64,000 nt of DNA from positions 4,215 through 68,214 of the forward strand of contig CBDUVZ010000002.1 in NCBI GenBank assembly GCA_965370805.1. The letters run 5' to 3'. Source of the DNA: CBDUVZ01 sp965370805 (GTDB lineage Bacteria > Hydrothermota > Tepidihabitantia > Tepidihabitantales > Tepidihabitantaceae). The translations under genes were made by a program, and so were the position numbers. This document shows positions 56,609-64,000 of this stretch, one piece after another. Positions within the stretch are counted from its first letter, which is position 1, and the number at the start of each line of letters is the position of its first letter. The notes beneath the pieces were generated by a model, which had not been told where the DNA came from, made no database searches, and saw only the letters and a program-made list of their open reading frames with translations.

Positions 56609-57640
56609 CTAGAACAGGGCCGGAATGACCTGGAAGTCGACGGTTGTGAGAAACTTCCAGCTTTCCCCACCGTGGTCCTTGAACATCCCGACTTGGTACT
56701 TGCCGATGTGGAGCATTGCGCCGCAGGATAACTCCCCGAAGCTGAACTTGTACAGTTGGTCGCTCGCCAGGTCCGCAGCGGCAAAGGCGACGCCGACATG
56801 ATTCAGCCACTTCAGCAATCCGGGACTGCCGGACAGGAAATAGTAGTTCGCTCCCACCTGGTACGTCTTGGCGAATCTGTTGTCCGAGATGTCGTAGCAG
56901 ACCGGCGTGAACCGCAGTATCGGCTCCCAGGCCGAAGGGCCGTTGATATTCCCCTTGAAAGGCGGGGCCAAGTTGATGAGCACCATCTCCAGCAGGTTGA
57001 TACGGTCACTCCTGGGTCCGTAGCGGATATCGAAGTCGGCGAGAGCCTGGTCGACCCTGACGTCCTCAAGTTCGAGCCGCACGTCGTACCAGCCGTCCCA
57101 TGACCGCACCTCGGCAGGGAAGCTCGATACCGAGCCAGATGTGACGTCGCCGTCCCTGATCGTCACAGCGATTGCGAGCAGTACGTTGTACAGATCCTCG
57201 TAGTCGCTCACCAGGATGTCGAACCCGGATGAACGGAAGAAAGCACCCGACTTGAAGACAGGGTTGATGTGCGGCACGACAAGGCCGATAGCGTGGCCGA
57301 GTTCGAGTTCCGCCTGACGGAAACGGTTGTAGTCGAACGCTTGGACTACGGTGGTGCTGTCGTACCCGCTACCGGTGACCCAGTGGTGGACGCCGCCGAT
57401 TGTCGTATCTCTCACCTGCCCGGGAAACAGCACGGCGGCGACCGGCTCGTATGGGTCGCGGGCGTCGTCCACATAGTATGTCGGCGATGAGTAGCGTCCC
57501 CGGACCGAATCGGCGATGACCCGTGCCTCGGCTGCGACCGCATCGAAGCTGCACGCCCAGCGGTCGAGCAGTTCGGCAAGCGGTTCGCCGAACGCCGGGA
57601 TAAGTGACAGCACCAGTAGCAGTGTGAGGCGTTTCATCAC
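56609..57640 (-). CDS. Exported hypothetical protein, 343 residues
   Basis: Not recognised. Signal peptide LTLLLVLSLIPAFG. The product is rich in beta structure and aromatic residues (ANYYFLSGSPGLL, SAWEPILRFTPVCYDISDNRF, YKFSFGELSCGAML); the C-terminal ends WKFLTTVDFQVIPALF, which resembles the last strand of an outer-membrane barrel. It overlaps the lipase-like gene by 4 bp and is probably cotranscribed with it. A barrel or lipoprotein-independent periplasmic role is only a guess. Confidence 0.7.
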   Translation of the reverse strand: MMKRLTLLLVLSLIPAFGEPLAELLDRWACSFDAVAAEARVIADSVRGRYSSPTYYVDDARDPYEPVAAVLFPGQVRDTTIGGVHHWVTGSGYDSTTVVQAFDYNRFRQAELELGHAIGLVVPHINPVFKSGAFFRSSGFDILVSDYEDLYNVLLAIAVTIRDGDVTSGSVSSFPAEVRSWDGWYDVRLELEDVRVDQALADFDIRYGPRSDRINLLEMVLINLAPPFKGNINGPSAWEPILRFTPVCYDISDNRFAKTYQVGANYYFLSGSPGLLKWLNHVGVAFAAADLASDQLYKFSFGELSCGAMLHIGKYQVGMFKDHGGESWKFLTTVDFQVIPALF

Positions 57641-58464
57641 AGGTCCCCAATCAGGTCGCCAATCTCTTTTCGCGACTGGATGATGTAGTTGGAGAATGCG
57701 TGAGTGCTCTTGACGTGGACTTGGTTGAACAGGTAAGGCGGTTCGTCGCGGTGCTTCAGGAACGTACCGCTGAGCGGGACGAGGCTTGCCACCGGGTCTC
57801 GTTCGTGGCGATACGAATACCAGGAACCGATGTTCGTTCTGTTGCCCCGGGTCGGCTTGCGGATTCCGGTAGACAGGTACCGGATGCTGAGTCCGACCCG
57901 GGATGCGACCTCGTGAATCAGGGCGAGCGGTGAGGCCAGGGTGAATAGGTTCTTGGCCCGGATACCGGCGGACAAACCAAGTGCCTGGTTGACGAGGATG
58001 TTGTGCATCCCGAGATAGGCGACAGCAGTACCGAGGCTGTGAGATACAATGGTGAGCTTGACATCCCGGGGGCGGATGCCGGCCGCCTTCGCGTCCCCGT
58101 AGATGCCGAGCAATTGCTTCCGGAACCGGTTGACGATGGCGTTGCGGGCATCGACGTGCAGGGCGAAGAATAGAACATGGGATACGGTGTCGCGGAGCGT
58201 GGTGGTCAGCGTATCACTCACCTTCCCGGCTAGTGCGCTGCTGCCTACTAGGTTGGCGAGCATGCCCGTCAGGCCGTACTTGCGCACGAACTTGTCCGCC
58301 TCGACCTTGGCGTTCATCTGCTTGAAAATGTCATAGTAGAACAACTCGTAGCGGTGTGCGCCGTCCGGGCCCCGGTTTTCCCAGAGCCGCTGCCAGAGGG
58401 GTATAGAATACCCAACATCCTGCGGACCTATTCCGTGCACGAACAGCGCGCATTTTCGTGGCAT
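57637..58464 (-). CDS. Lipase-like alpha/beta hydrolase
   Basis: A 275-residue serine hydrolase without signal peptide. KCALFVHGIG at the N-terminus and TIVSHSLGTAVAYLG (GxSxG-like SHSLG nucleophile) are diagnostic; a late HVKSTHAFSN could supply the His. The layout resembles DUF-type esterases related to PGAP1/lipase class 3. ATG 58464 follows AAGGGAGG. A promoter at 58523-58550 serves it and the exported protein downstream. Confidence 0.7.
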   Translation of the reverse strand: MPRKCALFVHGIGPQDVGYSIPLWQRLWENRGPDGAHRYELFYYDIFKQMNAKVEADKFVRKYGLTGMLANLVGSSALAGKVSDTLTTTLRDTVSHVLFFALHVDARNAIVNRFRKQLLGIYGDAKAAGIRPRDVKLTIVSHSLGTAVAYLGMHNILVNQALGLSAGIRAKNLFTLASPLALIHEVASRVGLSIRYLSTGIRKPTRGNRTNIGSWYSYRHERDPVASLVPLSGTFLKHRDEPPYLFNQVHVKSTHAFSNYIIQSRKEIGDLIGDL

Positions 58465-58522
58465 TCTGTCCTCCCTTCTTGTCTGACCTGCGGGTCAGCA
58501 TTCCTGCAGCCCTTCACTATCG

Positions 58523-58550
58523 AGCGTAGCCCCGTGTATCCTCCTGTCAA
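58523..58550 (-). promoter_or_regulatory. Promoter of the lipase-like operon
   Basis: On the minus strand TTGACA (58545-58550), 16 nt, TACGCT (58523-58528). Confidence 0.6.
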
Positions 58551-58568
58551 GTCCGGTGGCGCAGATGG

Positions 58569-58596
58569 TTGCACTCCCGGTGATTCCGGCTACAAT
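58569..58596 (+). promoter_or_regulatory. alaS promoter, nearly leaderless
   Basis: TTGCAC (58569-58574), 16 nt, TACAAT (58591-58596), 9 nt, ATG. Confidence 0.6.
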
Positions 58597-58605
58597 CCCG
58601 TTGTC

Positions 58606-61212
58606 ATGAACCATCGTGAACTGCGCCGGACGTTTCTTGAGTTCTACACCACGCGCGGGCACAAGATCGTGCCCAGCTCGTCGTTGATTCCCAAGGACGA
58701 CCCGAGCCTGTTGTTCACCGGCGCGGGAATGGTGCAGTTCAAGCCGTACTTCGCCGGCACGGTCGAGTTGCCGTATCCACGGGCGTGCTCAATCCAGAAA
58801 TGCCTGCGAGCGTCGGACCTGGACCAGGTGGGTAAGACCCCGCGGCACAATACATTCTTCGAGATGCTGGGTAATTTCTCGTTCGGAGATTACTTCAAAG
58901 CCGAGGCGATACCCTGGGCTTGGGAGTATCTCGTTGACGTGGTCAAGCTGGACAAGGACCGGCTCTGCGTGACCGTCCTCGAAGAAGACGATGAGGCATA
59001 CGACGTCTGGCAGAAGAAAGTCGGCCTGCCCGCGAGCCGGATATTCAGGCTGGGGGCCGAGCATAACTTCTGGGGTCCGGTCGGCGGCAGCGGAGCGTGC
59101 GGGCCGTGTTCCGAGATATTCGCCGACATGGGGCCGGAGGTCGGGTGCGGCAAGGAGAACTGCGGGCCGGGCTGCGATTGCGACCGGTTCAGCGAAGTCT
59201 ACAACATCGTATTCCCTCAGTTCAACCAGTTGCCGGACGGCACCCGCGAGCCGCTGAAAAACCGGGGAATCGACACCGGAATGGGAATGGAACGGCTGGC
59301 GATGACTTCGCAGGGAAAGACAACCATCTTCGACACCGACCTGTTCGCTCCGCTGGTCAGCGAAACGAGCCGGATACTCGGCGTCGAGGTCACGAATGAC
59401 AACCGGCAGATGTTCCGGGTCGCGGCCGACCACGCCCGGGCCCTGACGTTCGCCATTACCGACGGCGCGATTCCGTCCAACGAGGCCCGCGGTTACGTGC
59501 TGCGCGGTATCCTGCGCCGGGTGCTTCTGTTCGCCCATCGCCAGGGCGTACGCGAGCCGTTTCTGTACCGGGTTTCCGGCGCAGTGGTCGAGCACATGCG
59601 GCAGTGGTATCCGGAACTGGCCGACAAACGCGAGCAGGCCGGGCTCATCATCAAGTCCGAAGAGGAACGTTTCCTTCGCACTATCGAAGCCGGACTCGAA
59701 CGGTGGGAAGACGTGCTCAGGAAGCACCGCTCCGAGGGCGCAATTCCGGGCGAAGACCTGTTCAAGCTGCACGACACATTCGGGTTCCATATCGAGATGG
59801 TCAAGGAACTGGCCGAGGCTGAGGGTGTGAAGCTGGACACCGAAGGGTTTGAGCAGGCGATGGCGGAGCAGCGGCAGCGGAGCAGGAAGGCAATTTCAGG
59901 CACCCTTAGTTTCGGCACGAAGACATCCGGATTCGCTAAACCAACTCCGTTCGACCAAGTCCCGGTGGAATCCAAGTTCGTCGGACACAGGGAACTCGAA
60001 GTCGAGACCGAGATCGCGCAGTTCATCAAGGCCGAAGATGGCCTCTGGGAAATCATGCTCAAGCGCACTCCCTTCTATGCGGAGGCCGGAGGCCAAGTTG
60101 GCGATACCGGCAAAATAGTCGGTGCGGGATTCGAGTATGCTGTTACGGGCTGCTACTACAGGTCGGACGTGCCGGTATGTCAGGCGAAACTGAAGTCGGA
60201 TAAGGCTGGAGGAGGTGAGGTTACCGCCATTGTGGACATCGGACGCCGCCGCGAGATTGAGCGGGCTCACACCGCGACTCACCTGTTGCACGCTGCGCTA
60301 CGCGAGGTGGTAGGCGACTACGTAAAGCAGGAAGGGTCTTTGGTCGAACCAGGACGACTCCGGTTTGACTTCGCGGCGTTCGAGCCGCTTATGCCCGAGC
60401 AGTTGCGCAAGGTCGAAGAGATGGTTTTTGAGCAGATTGTCGCCGACAGGAAGCTGGACCGCAAACCCGACGTCCCGTTCGAGGAAGCGAAGAAAATGGG
60501 GGCACTGGCGTTCTTCGGTGAGCAATACGGGGAAAAAGTCACTGTCATCAGCATCCCCGGTTTCTCGATGGAGTTGTGCGGGGGCACACACGTGCAGAGC
60601 ACCGGTGAAATCGGGATGTTCGTCATTACGTCGGAAACCGGCGTGGCGGCCGGCATCCGGCGCATCGATGCGGTCGTCGGCAAAGCCGCGTACAGCCTGC
60701 TCTCACAGGTCCGTGAGCGTCTGGACCGGCTTGCCGGTATCTTCGGAACCGACCCGGAGGCGGTCGTCCAGCGAGTCGAGAAACTGCTCGAAGACGCCCG
60801 GCACAACGAGAACCGACTCCAGCAGATGACAGCCCGGGTCGCGCGCGGGGCGGCGACCGAGTTTGCCGCCAAGTTCGAGGTCATCGGCGGGGTGAAGGCC
60901 GCGGTCGGGTACATGCCTCAGTTCACAGTGGACGACATGCGGCTGGTCTCGGACGGCATCCGCGAGCGGCTGGAAGAGAACTACGCCGGGTTCCTGACCG
61001 GTACGGTCAAGGAGAAACGGCTTTCCTATATCGTGTTCGTCAGTCCCGACCTTGAAAAGAAACTGCCCGCCGGGAAGCTGGCCAGGGTTATCGGCAAGGC
61101 GCTTGGCGGCGGCGGCGGCGGGCGGCCCAGCCTGGCTTCCGGTGGCGGCGAAGTCGACCGGCTGACCGAAGGTCAGGATGCCTTCCGGGCTGCTCTGAAA
61201 GAGCTCGGCTAG
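58606..61212 (+). CDS. alaS: Alanyl-tRNA synthetase
   Basis: An 868-residue class II synthetase of normal length. The start is ATG 58606 (MNHRELRRTFLEFYTTRGH); the frame is open 84 codons further but without family sequence. Class II motifs: SSSLIPKDDPSLLFTGAGMVQFK and NRGIDTGMGMERL. The editing domain has HTATHLLHAALREV and CGGTHVQSTGEIG, supplying the HxxxH and Cys-His zinc ligands. A Cys-rich insert, CGKENCGPGCDC, sits in the catalytic domain. The C-terminal DHHA1-like domain ends GGGGRPSLASGGG. Confidence 0.97.
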   Translation: MNHRELRRTFLEFYTTRGHKIVPSSSLIPKDDPSLLFTGAGMVQFKPYFAGTVELPYPRACSIQKCLRASDLDQVGKTPRHNTFFEMLGNFSFGDYFKAEAIPWAWEYLVDVVKLDKDRLCVTVLEEDDEAYDVWQKKVGLPASRIFRLGAEHNFWGPVGGSGACGPCSEIFADMGPEVGCGKENCGPGCDCDRFSEVYNIVFPQFNQLPDGTREPLKNRGIDTGMGMERLAMTSQGKTTIFDTDLFAPLVSETSRILGVEVTNDNRQMFRVAADHARALTFAITDGAIPSNEARGYVLRGILRRVLLFAHRQGVREPFLYRVSGAVVEHMRQWYPELADKREQAGLIIKSEEERFLRTIEAGLERWEDVLRKHRSEGAIPGEDLFKLHDTFGFHIEMVKELAEAEGVKLDTEGFEQAMAEQRQRSRKAISGTLSFGTKTSGFAKPTPFDQVPVESKFVGHRELEVETEIAQFIKAEDGLWEIMLKRTPFYAEAGGQVGDTGKIVGAGFEYAVTGCYYRSDVPVCQAKLKSDKAGGGEVTAIVDIGRRREIERAHTATHLLHAALREVVGDYVKQEGSLVEPGRLRFDFAAFEPLMPEQLRKVEEMVFEQIVADRKLDRKPDVPFEEAKKMGALAFFGEQYGEKVTVISIPGFSMELCGGTHVQSTGEIGMFVITSETGVAAGIRRIDAVVGKAAYSLLSQVRERLDRLAGIFGTDPEAVVQRVEKLLEDARHNENRLQQMTARVARGAATEFAAKFEVIGGVKAAVGYMPQFTVDDMRLVSDGIRERLEENYAGFLTGTVKEKRLSYIVFVSPDLEKKLPAGKLARVIGKALGGGGGGRPSLASGGGEVDRLTEGQDAFRAALKELG

Positions 61213-61282
61213 AATTTTCCCCTTTCCCGGAACGCAGCAGCACCACCACCAGTTGCGGCTCCGTTTCGGTGCCGCAGGTCGG

Positions 61283-62560
61283 TCAACTGGTTGTTCGTAT
61301 CCGAATCGGATAGCCCTGGAAAGGAAAGCAACGGCGGATTTCGGCAGCCACGTGTCTTCGGTAGGCCGGGTTCATACCTTCGGGGCTCGACAGCCGCAGC
61401 CGGAACAACGGCGGCCTTGTTCCGAGTTGGCTCAGGCCGAGTACGCGGCAGTTATACTTCGGCGGTTTCCGCTGGATCCGTTCGAGCGCCGTTTCTCTCA
61501 GGAGCGCGTTGCTGAGATGGCGGCCGCCGGCTTCGTGCATCAGTCCGGCCTGACGCACCGCATCGGCTATGCCTTCGTTCCTGAGCGCTGACGTGAAGAC
61601 GACCGGCGCGTAGCCGACGAACGACATCCGGGTGGTTGTCCAATCCTGCACCTTCCGGATAAGGTCGGACGGCACGAGGTCCATCTTGTTGGCAACGATA
61701 ATCAGACCCTTGCCCCGGTCTTCAATCAGGCTGGCGAGCTTCTTGTCCTGGCTGGTCGGGCCTTCGGTGGCATCGACGACCAGCAGGGCGATATTGCACC
61801 GTTCGATAACGTCGATTGCCCGGCTCACCGAGTAGTACTCCACCGCGTCGTGCACTTTTGCCTGCTTGCGGATGCCCGCGGTATCGAGCAGCCGGTAGAC
61901 ACGCTTGTCCAGTTGGAAGTTCTCCTCCACGACGTCGCGGGTCGTACCCGGAGTTGCGGTGACAATGGCCCGTTCGTCGCCAAGCAGGGCGTTGAGGAAC
62001 GATGACTTTCCGACATTCGGCCGGCCGAGAATTGCCAGCGCCAGCGCATCCCGGCCGGTCCGGACCAGTTTCTCAGGCAGGCGGCTGATAATCTCGTCGA
62101 GCAGATCGTCGACGCCGATACCATGCTCGGCCGAAATCGGCAGCAGCTTCTCGCCGCCGAGGCCGTGGAACTCAGAGCTGTCGTAGTCCCGCCGGGCATC
62201 GAGCTTGTTGACCGCGAGCAGGAACGGGCGGCCTTCCTTGTGCAACCGGGCTCCGATTTCCTCATCCAGCGGGGCCGGCCCGGTCTGGCCGTCAACCACC
62301 AGGACCACCACGTCGGCCTCTTCGAGCGCGACCCGGACCTGCCGCTCAATCTGGCCCGCCATCTCGTCCTCAGACCCGGGCACCAGCCCGCCGGTGTCAA
62401 TCACCTGGAACCTGTTGCCCAGCCATTCCGCGGTGCGGATTATCCGGTCGCGCGTGATACCCGGCTCGCGCAGGGTTATCGCCACCCGGCCGCCGACCAG
62501 CCGGTTGAACAAGGTCGATTTGCCGGTATTCGGCCGGCCGACCAGCACAACTGTTGCCAT
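61283..62560 (-). CDS. der: Ribosome-assembly GTPase Der (EngA)
   Basis: A 425-residue double GTPase for 50S assembly. First G domain: GRPNTGKSTLFN, DTGGL, NKLD. Second: GRPNVGKSSFLN, DTAGIRKQAK, NKMD. The C-terminal KH-like domain begins PPKYNCRVLGLSQ. ATG 62560 has no ribosome site and lies 8 nt after a TAGCTT box, so the mRNA is leaderless or nearly so. It converges on alaS with 70 bp between and no clear terminator. Confidence 0.96.
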   Translation of the reverse strand: MATVVLVGRPNTGKSTLFNRLVGGRVAITLREPGITRDRIIRTAEWLGNRFQVIDTGGLVPGSEDEMAGQIERQVRVALEEADVVVLVVDGQTGPAPLDEEIGARLHKEGRPFLLAVNKLDARRDYDSSEFHGLGGEKLLPISAEHGIGVDDLLDEIISRLPEKLVRTGRDALALAILGRPNVGKSSFLNALLGDERAIVTATPGTTRDVVEENFQLDKRVYRLLDTAGIRKQAKVHDAVEYYSVSRAIDVIERCNIALLVVDATEGPTSQDKKLASLIEDRGKGLIIVANKMDLVPSDLIRKVQDWTTTRMSFVGYAPVVFTSALRNEGIADAVRQAGLMHEAGGRHLSNALLRETALERIQRKPPKYNCRVLGLSQLGTRPPLFRLRLSSPEGMNPAYRRHVAAEIRRCFPFQGYPIRIRTTS

Positions 62561-62568
62561 CGGGTATC

Positions 62569-62596
62569 AAGCTACCGTTGGCACGGGTGCTGTCAA
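62569..62596 (-). promoter_or_regulatory. der promoter, leaderless type
   Basis: On the minus strand TTGACA (62591-62596), 16 nt, TAGCTT (62569-62574), 8 nt, ATG. Confidence 0.65.
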
Positions 62597-62629
62597 GGAA
62601 GGCGAATACCCCAAGAACCGGAACAGAAC

Positions 62630-62905
62630 CACAAAGGCAGCGAGACACAATACGCCTTACGTTTGACGCAGGACACATAACGCCGGATGCTTCGGGCGTC
62701 GAGCATGGAGCATTATACACAGAATGTTGGGCGTATCGCGACTTTGTGCTCCTTCGGCTCCGCTCGGGACAAGCCTTTGTGGCAAAATTCCCACTGACTC
62801 CGGTCTTTCGACTTCGTGTTTTTCCTTTCCGCTTCGATTCTTGACCTTGGCGCACTTGGCGACCTTGGCGGTTGGCCTTTTGCTCTGTCTTTGTGTTGGA
62901 ATTCC
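62630..62905. repeat. Composite of 9-nt units and a GC-rich palindromic repeat
   Basis: The left part reads CCACAAAGGCAGCGAGACAC; the right part has CTTTGTGG, CTTGGCGCA, CTTGGCGAC, CTTGGCGGT and CTTTGTGTTGG, mostly at 9-nt steps. Between them GCTTGTCCCGAGCGGAGC (minus strand, 62748-62774) belongs to the repeat that is translated as CPERSRR in many genomes. An 18-nt string ACGCCGGATGCTTC(G)GGC at 62679-62696 also occurs, with one change, in the YVTN gene at 39102-39119. Confidence 0.6.
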
Positions 62906-62932
62906 TGTGTCGGTTTTCAGGACCGCCCGGGG

Positions 62933-62961
62933 TTGGACTGAATCGGTACGGGCGCTATACT
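62933..62961 (+). promoter_or_regulatory. DUF4126 gene promoter, leaderless type
   Basis: TTGGAC (62933-62938), 17 nt, TATACT (62956-62961), 8 nt, ATG 62970. Confidence 0.55.
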
Positions 62962-62969
62962 CCTCATGA

Positions 62970-63533
62970 ATGGAGTATCTGCTCTATGCGCTGCTCGGAA
63001 TCGGACTGGCGGCAGCCTGCGGATTCCGGGTCTTCGTACCGCTGCTGGTGATGAGCATCGCGGCGCTGACCGGGCACCTGCAGCTCGCGCCCGATTTCGC
63101 CTGGATCGGCTCGTGGCCGGCCCTGATTGTGTTTGCGGTTGCCACCGTGCTCGAAATCGCCGCCTACTACGTACCGTGGCTGGACAACCTGCTGGATACC
63201 ATTGCCACGCCGGCCGCGATTGTCGCCGGCATAATCGTGACAGCCTCGGTCGTGCTCGACATGAGTCCGGTACTGCGCTGGCCGCTGGCAGTCATCGCGG
63301 GCGGCGGGGTTGCAGGCGTCATCCAGGGGGCGACAGTCATGATTCGCAAAGCTTCGACGCTGACCACGGCCGGCATTGCGAACCCCATTGCCTCGACCAT
63401 CGAATCGGGCAGCTCGGTCGGCATGTCGGTGCTCGCGCTGGTACTGCCTGGTCTGGCCGGTACGATTGCAGTCCTGCTGGTATTCCTGCTCGGCCTCCGA
63501 CTTGCCCGCAAGCGTCGCCGCCGCAGGCGCTGA
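62970..63533 (+). CDS. DUF4126-type membrane protein
   Basis: A 187-residue integral membrane protein with five or six helices: EYLLYALLGIGLAAACGFRVFVPLLVMS, WPALIVFAVATVLEIAAYYVPWLDNLLD, AAIVAGIIVTASVVLDM and MSVLALVLPGLAGTIAVLLVFLL. Conserved Asp-Asn and G-R-like positions match the DUF4126 family, function unknown. It ends in a run of Arg (RKRRRRRR), which probably stays in the cytoplasm. ATG 62970 fits the family start better than ATG 62966, which is in another frame. Confidence 0.8.
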   Translation: MEYLLYALLGIGLAAACGFRVFVPLLVMSIAALTGHLQLAPDFAWIGSWPALIVFAVATVLEIAAYYVPWLDNLLDTIATPAAIVAGIIVTASVVLDMSPVLRWPLAVIAGGGVAGVIQGATVMIRKASTLTTAGIANPIASTIESGSSVGMSVLALVLPGLAGTIAVLLVFLLGLRLARKRRRRRR

Positions 63534-63954
63534 GTCCCGAGCCGGGACCTCTGACGAACGCACCCCAGGACCCTGACCATAACCCTACCATATCCTCCAG
63601 CCAGGACTGACTGCCGACAATCCTGACGCTTCTGGTCCCGGTGTGCCTGCCGGTTTCGGTTGGGATTCCGCTGCCGGTGCTTCTGCGTAACCTTCTGACA
63701 GTTCACATACTTGCGCTTCTGACATTGTTCCTGCCGCTGCTTGTGACACCATTCGTCCGACTTCCGCTGACGGCTCTTCCGGCAGGATATCTGCGGGTCC
63801 GGCTTGCTCGGGGAATCACTCCCCCTGTCAAAAGGAAACGCAGGTCCATTCCCACAAACGACGGGAGATGTCTCGGCGTCTGTGGTCTACGTAACCACCG
63901 GCTCAATCAGGAGTTCGGTTTCCTGTCCGGTTCCGGGGTCTGCCGCGACCCCGT
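63534..63954. other. 421-bp gap holding the third 12-nt periodic tract
   Basis: No intact gene seen. The plus frame from 63611 stays open to the right edge, but lacks a convincing start and runs antisense over the partial cargo gene. Confidence 0.5.
63611..63838 (+). repeat. 12-nt periodic tract, third copy
   Basis: Nineteen units of 12 nt. The leading codon, read on the plus strand, is L, L, V, L, V, L, L, L, I, L, L, V, V, L, P, L, L, I, V: aliphatic in 18 of 19, with CTG in 10. The other nine bases vary freely. Same length (228 bp) as the strict part of the 23.4-kb tract. Confidence 0.7.
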
Positions 63955-64000
63955 TCAGCGCTGGATGAGGAACTTGGCAGCGGTGCGGGAAGTTGGCGTT
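63955..64000 (-). CDS. C-terminal end of another sorting-domain protein (partial)
   Basis: Only the last 14 codons are in the window: TPTSRTAAKFLIQR then TGA. The KFLIQR ending matches the KLVLQR, KVVIQR and RIVIQR ends of the other cargo proteins, so this is almost certainly one more exported protein entering from the right. Confidence 0.65.
   Translation of the reverse strand, partial: TPTSRTAAKFLIQR

Larger units (their letters stand above)
62561..62969. other. 409-bp gap rich in dispersed repeat units
   Basis: Besides the divergent promoters for der and the DUF4126 gene, most of this gap is made of repeat units also seen elsewhere (next entry). No gene is supported; open frames across it encode the CPERSRR-type artefact peptide. 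Confidence 0.6.

Noticed and set aside
62397..62855. 152-codon minus-strand frame containing CPERSRR
   Set aside because: Translation of dispersed repeats between der and the DUF4126 gene; this peptide is a known kind of annotation artefact.
1..64000. tRNA, rRNA or insertion-sequence genes
   Set aside because: I looked for T-loop-like GGTTCGAATCC strings, rRNA cores and transposase motifs (DDE, HUH) and found none.

Overview
The window reads as a chromosomal segment of an anaerobic diderm bacterium of the FCB type, most likely candidate phylum WOR-3 or a relative. The reasons are about 60% G+C, at least ten secreted proteins ending in a type IX-secretion-like C-terminal sorting domain (terminal motifs such as KLVLQR, KVVIQR, RIVIQR), an outer-membrane barrel protein, and oxygen-sensitive enzymes (hybrid-cluster protein, ferredoxin:thioredoxin reductase chain, B12-binding radical SAM protein). 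Phylum assignment is inference from gene style; no rRNA or tRNA gene was seen.

Layout. 1-9.3 kb (minus): an extracellular polysaccharide operon (epimerase, Wzx-type flippase, O-antigen ligase/polymerase, CapA, CapK/PaaK-like adenylase, GT4 glycosyltransferase, DegT aminotransferase, Wzz chain-length protein) read from one consensus promoter at 9.47-9.50 kb. 9.7-14.5 kb: a giant secreted CARDB/kelch-like protein with a striking internal codon-use shift. 14.6-20.1 kb: PAC2 and murJ (minus), divergent from a CofE-like gene, deoC and kbl (plus). 20.2-29.9 kb: LVIVD propeller protein, a second kelch-like cargo protein, an M19 dipeptidase, another cargo protein and two small unknowns. 30-32.3 kb: an Rrf2 regulator and hcp with a palindromic operator. 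32.3-35.2 kb: mutM, an alpha/beta hydrolase and a GT-B protein, overlapping end to end. 35.4-38.9 kb: a heterodimeric ABC exporter. 38.9-43 kb: two YVTN propeller cargo proteins, one with 15-16 nearly identical 126-bp repeats. 44-49.7 kb: a cargo protein, then an ABC uptake operon that also carries an outer-membrane channel, an FTR catalytic chain and a flavin-binding protein. 49.9-64 kb: FG-GAP and sialidase-like cargo proteins, ThiD2-like protein, radical SAM protein, recA-recX, two unknown/lipase-like genes, alaS, der, a DUF4126 membrane protein and the tail of one more cargo gene.

Three window-wide signals stand out. (1) Promoters are very legible: 23 sites fit TTGAC-like, 16-17 nt, TAnnnT, and eight of them sit only 5-9 nt before the start codon of housekeeping genes, implying leaderless or nearly leaderless mRNAs, while the secreted-protein genes have long leaders and strong Shine-Dalgarno sites. 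(2) Short-unit arrays of 7, 8 and 9 nt are scattered between genes and inside the ends and linkers of genes, where they are translated. (3) Three tracts at 23.4, 43.3 and 63.6 kb carry a strict 12-nt period, with a Leu/Val-type codon every fourth codon; two of them lie just upstream of the promoters of beta-propeller cargo genes. I cannot match these to a known element.
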